From contig JANYKW010000008.1 in NCBI GenBank assembly GCA_025358025.1, forward strand, positions 41,582 to 105,581: DNA of 64,000 nt. The letters run 5' to 3'. Shown piece after piece: positions 1 through 8,492 of the stretch (position 1 is its first letter; the number at the start of each line of letters is the position of its first letter). Source of the stretch: Bacteroidia bacterium. GTDB lineage: Bacteria > Bacteroidota > Bacteroidia > Bacteroidales > Prolixibacteraceae. Position numbers and translations under genes: made by a program. The notes below the pieces were generated by a model that searched no databases, was not told where the DNA came from, and was given only the letters and a program-made list of their open reading frames with translations.

Positions 1-420
1 GCATTGATGGGAACCTCTACTGTTACCGCTTATGTTGAAAGTGCAGCAGGTATTGGAGAAGGTGGCCGTACCGGTCTGACGGCAATCACTACGGGGGTAT
101 TGTTTCTTCTTGCTTTGCTGATTGCCCCGCTTGCAACCATGATTCCCAGTGCAGCAACTGCTCCTGCTTTGATAATTGTTGGTGTTTTAATGGCCTCTTC
201 AGTTCTGGATATTGATTTCAATGATTTCACAGAAGGTTTTCCTGCTTTTATGACTTTTGTGCTCATGCCATTTACTTATAGCATTGCAAACGGAATTGCC
301 GGAGGCATCTTTTTTTATACAATTCTTAAAGTTGCTTCAGGTAAAGCAAAACAGGTGCATTGGATGATGTACATTCTCTTTGCACTGGTCGTCATAAGGT
401 ACATTTTCCTGAGTGAATAG
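1..420 (+). CDS. NCS2/AzgA-family purine permease, C-terminal part (5' end outside window)
   Basis: The frame is open from base 1, so the gene begins upstream of the window. About 139 residues remain. They begin with a Gly-Thr-Ser-Thr-Val-Thr-Ala-Tyr-Val-Glu-Ser stretch and a Gly-Glu-Gly-Gly-Arg-Thr-Gly motif, the conserved block of AzgA-type NCS2 permeases that import adenine, guanine or hypoxanthine by proton symport. At least four hydrophobic membrane segments follow, and the protein ends in a short charged tail (FLSE). The exact purine cannot be decided from the C-terminal part. A strong hairpin with a T-run follows directly, so this is the last gene of its transcript. Confidence 0.88.
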   Translation, partial: ALMGTSTVTAYVESAAGIGEGGRTGLTAITTGVLFLLALLIAPLATMIPSAATAPALIIVGVLMASSVLDIDFNDFTEGFPAFMTFVLMPFTYSIANGIAGGIFFYTILKVASGKAKQVHWMMYILFALVVIRYIFLSE

Positions 421-433
421 AAGTGTTTTTGAT

Positions 434-469
434 AAAAAATCCCACCGGGATAATCCGGAGGGATTTTTT
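434..469 (+). terminator. Rho-independent terminator after the permease
   Basis: AAAAAATCCC (434-443) pairs perfectly with GGGATTTTTT (460-469), and the enclosed bases contain a second CCGG/CCGG pairing. The right arm supplies the T-run. It lies 14 bases after the permease stop and may also work from the other strand because the stem is A/T-flanked on both sides. Confidence 0.8.
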
Positions 470-501
470 CAGAAAAAAGTGTATTTTTGCTGTACAATAC
501 C

Positions 502-576
502 GGGTTGTTAGCTCAGTTGGTTTAGAGCATTACCTTGACAGGGTAGGGGTCACTGGTTCGATTCCAGTACAACCCA
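502..576 (+). tRNA. tRNA-Val (anticodon GAC)
   Basis: A full cloverleaf can be folded. Acceptor GGGTTGT (502-508) pairs with ACAACCC (569-575), with discriminator A576. The D-arm is GCTC/GAGC. The anticodon stem TTACC/GGTAG carries the loop TTGACAG with anticodon GAC. The variable region has five bases, and the T-arm is ACTGG-TTCGATT-CCAGT. GAC reads the valine codons GUC and GUU. The 3' CCA is not encoded, so it would be added after transcription. Confidence 0.95.
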
Positions 577-584
577 CAACAAGA

Positions 585-615
585 AAAGGGTGTCTCAACT
601 TTTGAGACACCCTTT
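585..615 (+). terminator. Strong hairpin terminator after tRNA-Val
   Basis: A perfect 14-bp stem, AAAGGGTGTCTCAA (585-598) with TTGAGACACCCTTT (602-615), has a three-base loop and is followed by a T/C-rich run. It begins nine bases after the tRNA end. Confidence 0.85.
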
Positions 616-939
616 CTTCTTGTGGGGGTAAAAAATTAGAACCGGAACATTGAATCACTTCAGAAAATATCTTCCCTCCCTTACTGAAAAGATATTCATA
701 CCTGATCATCTCTCTTCCGGCCCCAACACAAAGACTTTTTTAGGGTCTTTAATTACTGCTTGATACCTTATGCAAATATAATTTACCTCTCTAAATATAC
801 ATTTTACAGTTTTTTAACGTAGTGATTTTGGCATTTATCGTGGTTTAATAATTATTAACATACAGAATATCAATTTATAAGATTATTTCATCAATATTTG
901 CAAAATGTACTAATTACAATTTATTTATATCAACCAGGT
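616..939. other. Non-coding gap of about 320 bases
   Basis: I see no ORF with coding character on either strand. A small inverted repeat pairs AATATCTT with AAGATATT around 667-696, and another pairs AAAGAC with GTCTTT around 730-750. The last 130 bases are very A/T-rich and presumably hold the promoter of the cytochrome gene, but I found no clean TAnnTTTG box. Confidence 0.5.
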
Positions 940-1278
940 ATGAAAATGAACAGTGTAATCGGAAGATTTTTGCAGTCTGTTTTGGTCGTTGCCATTTTGG
1001 CCGTTTTATTTGCAGGTTGCAGCAAAAATCTGACAGCAAATACTGATGCGCTGTATGTACCTACAACTTCTGATGTTACTGCCAGTGCCACCTTAACTGA
1101 CTTACAAGCCGGCAGAAGTATATTCATCAATAGTTGCGGGAGATGCCACAATTTATACTCCCCGGAAAGTTACTCTGCCTCAAACTGGAAAAGTATTGTT
1201 CCGGGTATGGCTTCCATGGCAGGATTGACTACTGTACAGGCTTCCCAGGTTACAAAATATGTATCGAGGGGGAAATAA
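940..1278 (+). CDS. Small c-type cytochrome lipoprotein
   Basis: This 112-residue protein starts with MKMNSVIGRFLQ, then a hydrophobic stretch ending in a lipobox (Leu-Phe-Ala-Gly-Cys), so it is predicted to be a lipid-anchored envelope protein. A CGRCH motif (CxxCH) binds covalent heme, and a methionine-containing segment (PGMASMAGL) about 30 residues later could give the distal ligand. I chose the ATG at 940, not the in-frame ATG-like start at 898, because the upstream extension spoils the signal peptide. It is shorter than typical mono-heme cytochromes, so it probably carries electrons for an unidentified envelope partner. It is followed by its own terminator and is probably monocistronic. 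Confidence 0.78.
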   Translation: MKMNSVIGRFLQSVLVVAILAVLFAGCSKNLTANTDALYVPTTSDVTASATLTDLQAGRSIFINSCGRCHNLYSPESYSASNWKSIVPGMASMAGLTTVQASQVTKYVSRGK

Positions 1279-1336
1279 TATTTCTAACAGATCGGATGAA
1301 TTTTTGGTTCTTTTTTGAGATTCTGTTTATCAGCTT

Positions 1337-1375
1337 AAAACAATGATTATTTTAGCCAAAAATAATCATTGTTTT
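1337..1375 (+). terminator. Long A/T-rich hairpin terminator
   Basis: AAAACAATGATTATTTT (1337-1353) pairs perfectly with AAAATAATCATTGTTTT (1359-1375), with a five-base loop and a T-run. It ends the cytochrome transcript. Because the frame of the next gene could be extended back into this hairpin, it also argues that the oxidoreductase starts downstream, at about 1391-1400. Confidence 0.85.
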
Positions 1376-1399
1376 TTTATTCATATCCGAATGATGGCC

Positions 1400-2479
1400 A
1401 TGTCAATATTACTCTCGCCTCTAAAAATAAATTCGCTAGCCCTAAAAAACAGAATTGCCATTTCACCCATGTGCCAATATTCGGCAGTTGATGGTTTTGC
1501 CAATGATTGGCATTTGGTCCACTTGGGAAGCAGGGCTGTCGGCGGGGCCGGTTTAATCATTCAGGAGGCTACGGCGGTTTCTCCCGAAGGTCGGATTACT
1601 GCTGCTGACCTCGGATTGTTCAAGCAAGAACATATCGTAAAACTGAAGCAAATCACGACATTCATAAATCAGCAAGGCGCTGTTGCCGGTATTCAGCTCG
1701 CGCATGCAGGAAGAAAAGCCGGATACGCTTCTCCCTGGACTGGAGGTAAACAGATGAGAGAAGAGGCAGGAGGCTGGAGAACCGTTGCACCGTCTGCTCT
1801 TCCTTTTTATTCTGATGATGTTGTTCCGCTGGCGCTGGATGTTGAAGGAATCCATCGGGTGATTTACGATTTTGAAACAGCTGCTTCAAGAGCCCTGCAA
1901 TCAGGTTATCAGGTAGTTGAAATACATGCGGCACATGGATACCTGATCCATCAGTTTCTTTCTCCCCTATCCAACAGACGGACAGACCATTATGGAGGAA
2001 GCTTTGACAACAGAATTCGTTTTTTACTGGAGATTGTACAAGCAGTTCGAAAAGTATGGCCACTTAATTTTCCATTGTTTGTCAGGATATCTGCTACCGA
2101 TTGGGCCGTTGGCGGATGGAATCCGGATGAGGCAGTAGCCCTTTCTTCCATTTTAAAAACGGCGGGAGTTGATCTTATCGATTGTTCATCGGGCGGATTG
2201 GTCCCTGATGTCACTATACCGCTTGCCCCGGGATATCATGCTGTATTCGCGGAGCGTATCAGGAAAGGAGCATCAATACTTACCAGCTCGGTAGGATTGA
2301 TCACAGAAGCTCAAAAGGCAGAAGAAATTTTGGTAAAAGGAGCTGCCGATTTGATTATGATCGGGAGGGAATCTCTGAGGGAACCTTATTTTCCGCTTAA
2401 GGCAGCATTAGCCTTGAACAGCGACATAGAGTGGCCTGTTCAATATGTAAGGGCCAAGCCGGTAACAAAGCCATCATAG
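1400..2479 (+). CDS. Old yellow enzyme, NADPH:flavin oxidoreductase (YqjM/NamA type)
   Basis: The product is about 359 residues and soluble. It is an FMN-dependent ene-reductase TIM barrel that reduces activated C=C bonds with NAD(P)H. Visible family marks are SPMCQYS near the N-terminus (the redox-tuning cysteine of the YqjM branch), GGAGLIIQEATAV, QLAHAGRKA, the HAAHGYLIHQFLSPLSN segment with the paired substrate-binding histidines, RTDHYGG, and the phosphate-binding MIGRE near the end. ATG 1400 (MSILLSPLKI) matches the usual N-terminus; ATG 1391 is also possible. The physiological substrate is unknown. The gene converges on the GH27 gene with about 130 bases between them. Confidence 0.9.
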   Translation: MSILLSPLKINSLALKNRIAISPMCQYSAVDGFANDWHLVHLGSRAVGGAGLIIQEATAVSPEGRITAADLGLFKQEHIVKLKQITTFINQQGAVAGIQLAHAGRKAGYASPWTGGKQMREEAGGWRTVAPSALPFYSDDVVPLALDVEGIHRVIYDFETAASRALQSGYQVVEIHAAHGYLIHQFLSPLSNRRTDHYGGSFDNRIRFLLEIVQAVRKVWPLNFPLFVRISATDWAVGGWNPDEAVALSSILKTAGVDLIDCSSGGLVPDVTIPLAPGYHAVFAERIRKGASILTSSVGLITEAQKAEEILVKGAADLIMIGRESLREPYFPLKAALALNSDIEWPVQYVRAKPVTKPS

Positions 2480-2611
2480 GGCAAAAAAATCAAATGAAAG
2501 GTCCGCAATTATTTGATGTTAAACACTACGGATTCCATCTATCCATATACAATCCCGGTAGAATATCCCAAAGCTGGAGAAGGTACCTCACAACCTGTTC
2601 CCCATTTTTAC

Positions 2612-4165
2612 TTATTTTTTGGTTATTCTAACCATGACGACACCGTGAGCAGGGACATTCGCAATAAACTTCTGTCCGAAAACGCCAAGGTCTTTTTGAT
2701 GCCATAAATCACGAACGATTTGTTTGTCAGATATTTGAAGTTCTTTCCAGTCAACCGAGATTGTTACTTCATTTTTGCCGCGGTTGAACAAGCCGACTGC
2801 TTTTGATCCGTCGGCCATGTTTTTAACCATGACAAAGTTGGTGTCGGGACGTTTAATCACAAGCGCGCATTCGCCCAGCGGATCCTGATCTACCTCTATG
2901 ACATCGGGATTGCACAGCACGTTCAGGGTGAATTCATCCAGTTTGGACATATCACCACTGTAGATTAACGGAGCGGCCATGAGGCACCATAAGGACATGT
3001 AAGCGTACTGCATTGCAGCAGGCATCGGCGCAAGTTCGGGTATACCCATTTTGGAGGCATTGCCAATCCACCCTATCTGAATGTAATCCGGGTCGTTCCA
3101 CTCTCCAGGTTTTGAAAATGCCTTGTATTCACTGTTTTTCAGAGCAACTTCGAAGATTCTGTCGAGTTCGAAACCCAAATCACCGGAGGTTCGCCAGCAG
3201 TGGCCACCTACTTCCCCCCCCCATTTCCATACATCACCCATGCCATACTGACAGAGATTGAATAGCATATCGCGATCCATTGATTTCAAAATAGTTCCCA
3301 TTTGCCGGAATGGTTTCTGAAAGGCTTCCAGGCTTTTGTCATTCCCCGCTATCTTTCCGTAGGAACACCAGTCGTATTTGAGAAAATCAAATCCCCATGC
3401 AGCAAACAGGCGTGCATCCTGTTCTTCATGTTGCCAGGCACCTGTGAAACCACCACAGGTCAACGTGCCGGGTGAAGTATATATTCCTGCTTTCAGGCCT
3501 TTGTCGTGTATGTAGCCGGTAAGTGCTTTCATATCCGGAAAGTAGGTATTGGGAAGGATATTTCCCTGGTCATCTCTCAGCGGACCAACCCTTTTGGGGT
3601 CATTATTTTTCGGAGCATTCATCCAGCAATCATCTATGTTTACATAATCATAGCCAACATCAGCCATGCCGCTTTTGATCATAACATCAGCAGCTTCCCG
3701 AACCATCTTATCTGTAATCCGGTCGTAGTGGGCATACCAGTGGTTCCATCCCATAGGAGGTGTCAGTGCCAGCTTGCCGGATGCAATAATTTTTAGTTCC
3801 CTGGAGTCTTTGCCCTTGGGATTTTTGGCTTTTATCGTCAGATCATAGACTCCTTTCTCAGGAGTTTTTCCAGAGATTATACCGGTGGAAGGATCAAGTT
3901 TAAGTGTTGCAGGTAATCCCTTGACAGTAAAAGTGATCGGACGATCACCCTGGCAGGGAATCCGGAAAAGAAATGGCTTTCCGGGAGTGCATCCGTACAC
4001 CAGCGGTCCATTGAGACGTGGAGTGGATTTAGGAGCAGGGGTATAGATCTCCATATTCTCCGGCGAAGCGGGCTGGCTCTTGCCTGAACCCAGCGTATTA
4101 GTTGGAGTGAGAAATACTGCCATTGTAAAGATGTATACAAGGCCAAAAGAGAATGATTTTTTCAT
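2612..4165 (-). CDS. Secreted GH27 alpha-galactosidase-like enzyme with N-terminal Ig-like domain
   Basis: The 517-residue protein has a signal peptide (residues 1-26). An Ig-like region follows (about 55-130, with the LDPSTGIISGKTP signature of putative-Ig domains). The GH27 barrel starts at LTPPMGWNHWYAHY (about 134). The nucleophile Asp lies in FLKYDWC (Asp265), and the acid/base Asp is in the WNDPD motif (356-360). GH27 enzymes remove terminal alpha-galactose, or less often beta-L-arabinopyranose or alpha-GalNAc; the exact sugar cannot be told here. It is the last gene of a minus-strand operon, 29 bases after the GH2 stop, and the shared hydrolase context fits a galactose-decorated glycan. 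Confidence 0.9.
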   Translation of the reverse strand: MKKSFSFGLVYIFTMAVFLTPTNTLGSGKSQPASPENMEIYTPAPKSTPRLNGPLVYGCTPGKPFLFRIPCQGDRPITFTVKGLPATLKLDPSTGIISGKTPEKGVYDLTIKAKNPKGKDSRELKIIASGKLALTPPMGWNHWYAHYDRITDKMVREAADVMIKSGMADVGYDYVNIDDCWMNAPKNNDPKRVGPLRDDQGNILPNTYFPDMKALTGYIHDKGLKAGIYTSPGTLTCGGFTGAWQHEEQDARLFAAWGFDFLKYDWCSYGKIAGNDKSLEAFQKPFRQMGTILKSMDRDMLFNLCQYGMGDVWKWGGEVGGHCWRTSGDLGFELDRIFEVALKNSEYKAFSKPGEWNDPDYIQIGWIGNASKMGIPELAPMPAAMQYAYMSLWCLMAAPLIYSGDMSKLDEFTLNVLCNPDVIEVDQDPLGECALVIKRPDTNFVMVKNMADGSKAVGLFNRGKNEVTISVDWKELQISDKQIVRDLWHQKDLGVFGQKFIANVPAHGVVMVRITKK

Positions 4166-4194
4166 TTTTCAGAATTAATAATTGTAAGTTGATG

Positions 4195-7035
4195 TTACAT
4201 ACCTGTCAGGTTTTGAATACTTTCCGGATTTACCACATTTGCCGGGTTAAACTGGTTTCCGGTCATATATTTTTTCAGACTGAAAAGCAGTTGCCGTGCT
4301 TCCGGTCTTTGTCCCATGTTGGTTGTCAGGTCAATTCCAGAAACCAGTATTTTCCCATTTCCTGCTTTTGCCTCAAAAAGGAGTGCCAAAGGGCGGTTGG
4401 TAAACCAGTCGTCAATCACCCTGACAATGGGATTTATAGCTGGAGGAAATGTGGTCAGGATGATGGCTCCTGAGTGGCTCATGGCATCCCACCATTGCCA
4501 GTTGCTGTGGTATTCTGTTGGGAATTCAGCAAGGGCTGGATGGTTTGGATTACATAGTATTCCCAGTGTATGCGGTGGTTGTCCTTTGGTCCAGGCCGTA
4601 TTCCAGAAGATACTGGAGAATCCAATGGCAATATTCCCGCCATATTCGGGTTTTAAGGTTCCTTTTTTCAATGTCAGCAATACAGACCCCCCCTGTTCAA
4701 GATATTGCCGGGTTGCAGGATCCAGTAAGGAGACTATTTTTATCTTTTCCGAATCAGCAACAATATTTTTTAATGAGGGATAAACCCAGAAATCCCAGCT
4801 GTTGGAGAAGGCATTTACAGTGACTTCCAGTTTAAGTTGTTGCGCGGTATTTATGTTCGCGAGAGCCATGGAGATCATGCCCAGCGAAATACAATTTCCG
4901 AGGGTAATATCAATGGATTTCAATTTACCGGATTTTACAATTTTGCCCTGTGCATCGGTTATTTTCCATTCCGGTTTACATGAATTGATTGGAACATCCC
5001 CATAATGAGCCACTTCAATGGAGGCTTCAAAAGTTTCGTCACTTGTAAAAATGCACTTCTTTAACCGGGCCAGTGGTACAGTCGAGTTACAGAACCTGCT
5101 GTATTCTTTGGGTGAGATGTATCCCTTTTCTTCCCAGAAGGCATCCAGGACTCCTACCAAGGCAGTACCTTGTCCGGGGAAATCGTGCAAATCAAGCAGT
5201 TGGAATCCCGAAAGGCCTGGTGTGCGGAGTGCTGCTTCTATTTCAGCCTTGTAGCATAGTGCCTGAAGTCTGCCCGAAGCTAGTAAAAAGCTGTCGGCAA
5301 GTTGTCCCATTCCATGATTCTTCAGGGTTTCCTGAAAGATCTCAAAGTTTTTGGCTCTGACAATCCCTTTGTATTTGGCTATTTCCTTGAAATTCGGATA
5401 TACACACCACTGTCCGATTTCGTGACTGACTATAGGTTGCCTCAGGGATGAAATTTTGGAGGTCCAGTCGTAATCCGTTGCTGGTGCACTCCTGTTGATG
5501 ATACTTTTGAGTTCTTCTCCCCATCCCTGAATCCGTGGTTTGGGGGTACTGAGAAAATCATTTTCCTCCAGGTTTGGCCATCCTGCTCCTGCGGTATATA
5601 TGCGGCGGCTGTCCTTGTTTTTCCAAAAAGTCACGAATTCGGTCAGGAACCTGATGTGGTTGGGCCCTCCGGGTTCATTCCCATAAGCCATCATGCAAAA
5701 GGAAGGATGATTTCCATAGGTATCCACCATACGCTGACTCTCCTCATAGAGATATTTGTCAAAAGGGTACCCATTTCCTAGTTTTGTAGATTGATTACAC
5801 CAGGAGGAGCACTCAACGTGCAGGTAGAAGCCCATTTGATCGGCTGCAGCAAATGCCGCTTCAGGTGGGCACCACGAGTGGAAGCGCATGTGGTTGAGAC
5901 CGTGTGCCCGGCAGACATTAAAAATTTGGAGCCATTCTGCGGTTGAAGTGGGTGGATAACCTGTTTTTGGGAAGATGGCGCACTCGAGTGTACCGCGAAG
6001 AAATGTAGGTTGACTATTGATCAGGATCTGCCTGCCAACCGCCTTGAATTCCCGCATTCCGAATGTTGTTTGAAGGGTATCAGTCAATTTTGAGGAGAGA
6101 TCAGTTAAAACAGTCGTTAAATGATACAAATTCGGATGAAATTCATTCCAAAGTTTTGCATCGTTGCCCATTGGGTACTCCATGGTCAACAGGTTATCAC
6201 CGGTTCCCAGATTGAAATGGGCGGTTTTTCCTGCCGTGACTGAGGCTCCAGAGACACTCACCCCAAGTTGGATCCCGGCAACTTTCCCGGTAGGGTTTAT
6301 GACCTTTATTTTTGCTGTGATTCTATTATTTTGAATATCAGGAAAAACCTGAATATTACCGATGTGAACTGCTGACTTTGCTTCGAGAAACAGTTGTCCG
6401 ATCATGCCGTTCCAGTTGGTTTGGGTGTGATCGGAAATGCTGTGCGAGTTTACGCCCGGATCTATCTCTTTGGTACGGTTGTCAATGCAGAGGGTTAGAA
6501 GGTGTCTGCCCGGAGTAAGTTTGTCTGTCAGATCGTAGATATGTGGCGTACCCAATGAATTTCGCATGCCTGTTTCCATGTTGTCAATCCAGAGACGGCT
6601 CTCCCAGTGGCAACGCTCCAGGAATAATGAGATGTCTTGTCCTGCCCAATTTTGTGGTATGGTCACCTCTTTTTGGTACCAGGCAGCACCCTGGTAATGT
6701 TTCAGTGATTGCAGCCAAAATGGAATTTTGATGTTTCCCGGTTCCCGGTATTTCGCGTATTCGGGATTTTTGAAATAGGAGCTGTCGATAATCTGTCCGG
6801 TCCATTTGGTGTCCAGTGCAATATTATCACCTTTCCCATTGGTCGACATTGAGCCCGGAAGTGTCACTTCGTCTGACAAAGACCGGCTGAACCATTTCCC
6901 GGAAACGCCTTTGTCGTTGGGATCAACGGCGAATTTCCAAGTTCCTGAAAGTTCAATCTTGTGCTGCCCGAATGCACAAACGGCTGAAATAATTAAAATT
7001 ACGGCCAGGCGGAAAATTCGTTTTAGGCTTTTCAT
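4195..7035 (-). CDS. Secreted GH2 family glycoside hydrolase
   Basis: The 946-residue protein has a signal peptide (1-23, cleaved near AFGQ). A jelly-roll sugar-binding domain (about 28-225) and an Ig-like domain precede the GH2 barrel (about 335-600). The acid/base Glu454 lies in MMAYGNEPGG and the nucleophile Glu539 in QPIVSHEIGQW. GH2 members are beta-galactosidases, beta-mannosidases, glucuronidases or similar exo-enzymes. The HEIGQW nucleophile context and the long C-terminal region are of the Bacteroidota exo-type and not LacZ-like, so I leave the sugar open. The gene sits between the MFS porter (45 bases upstream) and GH27 (29 bases downstream), in one operon. Confidence 0.88.
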   Translation of the reverse strand: MKSLKRIFRLAVILIISAVCAFGQHKIELSGTWKFAVDPNDKGVSGKWFSRSLSDEVTLPGSMSTNGKGDNIALDTKWTGQIIDSSYFKNPEYAKYREPGNIKIPFWLQSLKHYQGAAWYQKEVTIPQNWAGQDISLFLERCHWESRLWIDNMETGMRNSLGTPHIYDLTDKLTPGRHLLTLCIDNRTKEIDPGVNSHSISDHTQTNWNGMIGQLFLEAKSAVHIGNIQVFPDIQNNRITAKIKVINPTGKVAGIQLGVSVSGASVTAGKTAHFNLGTGDNLLTMEYPMGNDAKLWNEFHPNLYHLTTVLTDLSSKLTDTLQTTFGMREFKAVGRQILINSQPTFLRGTLECAIFPKTGYPPTSTAEWLQIFNVCRAHGLNHMRFHSWCPPEAAFAAADQMGFYLHVECSSWCNQSTKLGNGYPFDKYLYEESQRMVDTYGNHPSFCMMAYGNEPGGPNHIRFLTEFVTFWKNKDSRRIYTAGAGWPNLEENDFLSTPKPRIQGWGEELKSIINRSAPATDYDWTSKISSLRQPIVSHEIGQWCVYPNFKEIAKYKGIVRAKNFEIFQETLKNHGMGQLADSFLLASGRLQALCYKAEIEAALRTPGLSGFQLLDLHDFPGQGTALVGVLDAFWEEKGYISPKEYSRFCNSTVPLARLKKCIFTSDETFEASIEVAHYGDVPINSCKPEWKITDAQGKIVKSGKLKSIDITLGNCISLGMISMALANINTAQQLKLEVTVNAFSNSWDFWVYPSLKNIVADSEKIKIVSLLDPATRQYLEQGGSVLLTLKKGTLKPEYGGNIAIGFSSIFWNTAWTKGQPPHTLGILCNPNHPALAEFPTEYHSNWQWWDAMSHSGAIILTTFPPAINPIVRVIDDWFTNRPLALLFEAKAGNGKILVSGIDLTTNMGQRPEARQLLFSLKKYMTGNQFNPANVVNPESIQNLTGM

Positions 7036-7080
7036 GGGAGGGCTGATAAAATTTATAGTATCAAAGGCGTATATTTTATA

Positions 7081-8475
7081 TTAGTTTCCTGTATTCGACA
7101 TTTCGATCTGTTCCAGGCTTTTACCTTTTGTTTCCGGTAGTTTTTGCAGGATAAACAGGAAACCTGTCAGACAGATCAGTGCATACAGCCAGAAGGTACC
7201 ACTGGCATTTAACAGCTTGTTTAGGATGGGGAAGGTGTAAGTCAGGATGAAGCAGGCAATCCAAAGGGAAGAGGTGGCTATGGCCATGGCTGTCCCCCGG
7301 ATACTGTTGGGGAATATTTCCGAAAGTATAACCCAGGTTATCGGGGCCAGAGTCATGGAGTAGGTTGCGATGGCCAACAGCACCAAAGCCAGGATGGCTA
7401 ATCCTTTTAATTCGAAATAGTAAGTTGCACCCAGGGTGAAGAAGATGAGTGCCAATCCGAGGGAACCCAGTAACATTAGTTTACGGCGACCCCAGCTGTC
7501 GACCATCCTCATGGCTAACAGGCAGAATATCAGGTTGACAGTTCCGGTGATTACAATATTGAAAAGCATGTCGTTGACCGAGTAGCCGGCAGATGAAAAT
7601 ATCTCCTCTGCATAATTGAAGATCACATTGATTCCGCACCATTGCTGAAATATTGCAAGAATAATTCCTAAAATCAGCAGCGGACGGACTTTCGCTGATG
7701 AGAGTGCCTTCCAGTCGATTTTTGAGCTGTTTCCATGAAGTGTTTCCGCGATCTCCTTTTGCTCCTCAGCTGCATATTTTGTCCCTCCTATTCGTTTCAG
7801 GGTTTCAGCAGCAGCGATCCAGTTTCCTGATTTTGCAAGAAAGCGCGGACTCTCCGGGATAAAAAAGGACAAAATAAAGAATGCCATTGCAGGGAAAGTT
7901 CCTGCCCAAAACATCCAGCGCCAGCCGGTTTGACCATTCCACGAGTTAAGGATCATCAGGTCGGTAGACCCATCCGGAACCTTCTCTGCGATCAGGTAGT
8001 TGACAATTTGTGCCGCCAAAATTCCTGTGACAATGGTTAGCTGGTTGACAGAGACCAATCGTCCCCGTAAGGAAGCCGGGGATATTTCGGCAATGTACAT
8101 GGGGGAAACGGCAGAGGCAAGACCGATCCCAAGTCCGCCAATCAACCTGAACAAAATAAAAAGGGCAAATGAATTGAAAGCACCTGTGCCAACTGCTGCA
8201 ACCGTAAAGAGGAATGCCGCAAGGATAAGTGGCTTCTTTCGGCCAAACTTGTCTGTCAGATAACCGGATGCAAGTGCTCCGACCAAACAGCCGATGAGGG
8301 CGCAACTCATGGCCCATCCCTGCAAATGTGGTGAATTGGTTATTTCGAAATAGCGCTCGTAAAATGGTTTTGCACCACCAATCACGACATAATCGTAACC
8401 GAAAAGCAGTCCGCCCATTGCAGAGATCAGCGTAATTCCTACAATGAATTTCTTGTTGAGGTTGGCATTTTTCAA
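7081..8475 (-). CDS. MFS sugar porter (XylE/GLUT-like)
   Basis: This 464-residue inner-membrane transporter has 12 predicted helices and all sugar-porter signatures: DKFGRKK after helix 2, RLIGGLGIGLASAVSPMYIAEI and SPASLRGRL, PESPRFL after helix 6, DSWGRRK in the second half, and PETKGKSLEQIE at the C-terminus. The family carries monosaccharides, usually in symport with protons or sodium. Being in one operon with GH2 and GH27 suggests that it takes up the released hexose, for example galactose, but the specificity is not readable. It starts 17 bases after the PQQ-propeller stop. Confidence 0.92.
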   Translation of the reverse strand: MKNANLNKKFIVGITLISAMGGLLFGYDYVVIGGAKPFYERYFEITNSPHLQGWAMSCALIGCLVGALASGYLTDKFGRKKPLILAAFLFTVAAVGTGAFNSFALFILFRLIGGLGIGLASAVSPMYIAEISPASLRGRLVSVNQLTIVTGILAAQIVNYLIAEKVPDGSTDLMILNSWNGQTGWRWMFWAGTFPAMAFFILSFFIPESPRFLAKSGNWIAAAETLKRIGGTKYAAEEQKEIAETLHGNSSKIDWKALSSAKVRPLLILGIILAIFQQWCGINVIFNYAEEIFSSAGYSVNDMLFNIVITGTVNLIFCLLAMRMVDSWGRRKLMLLGSLGLALIFFTLGATYYFELKGLAILALVLLAIATYSMTLAPITWVILSEIFPNSIRGTAMAIATSSLWIACFILTYTFPILNKLLNASGTFWLYALICLTGFLFILQKLPETKGKSLEQIEMSNTGN

Positions 8476-8492
8476 ACGAATAATATTGAATA

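Noticed and set aside
2513..2707. Plus-strand frame across the end of the GH27 gene
   Set aside because: Lies in the convergent gap and the 3' end of GH27, with no signal, motif or ribosome-binding site; a shadow frame.
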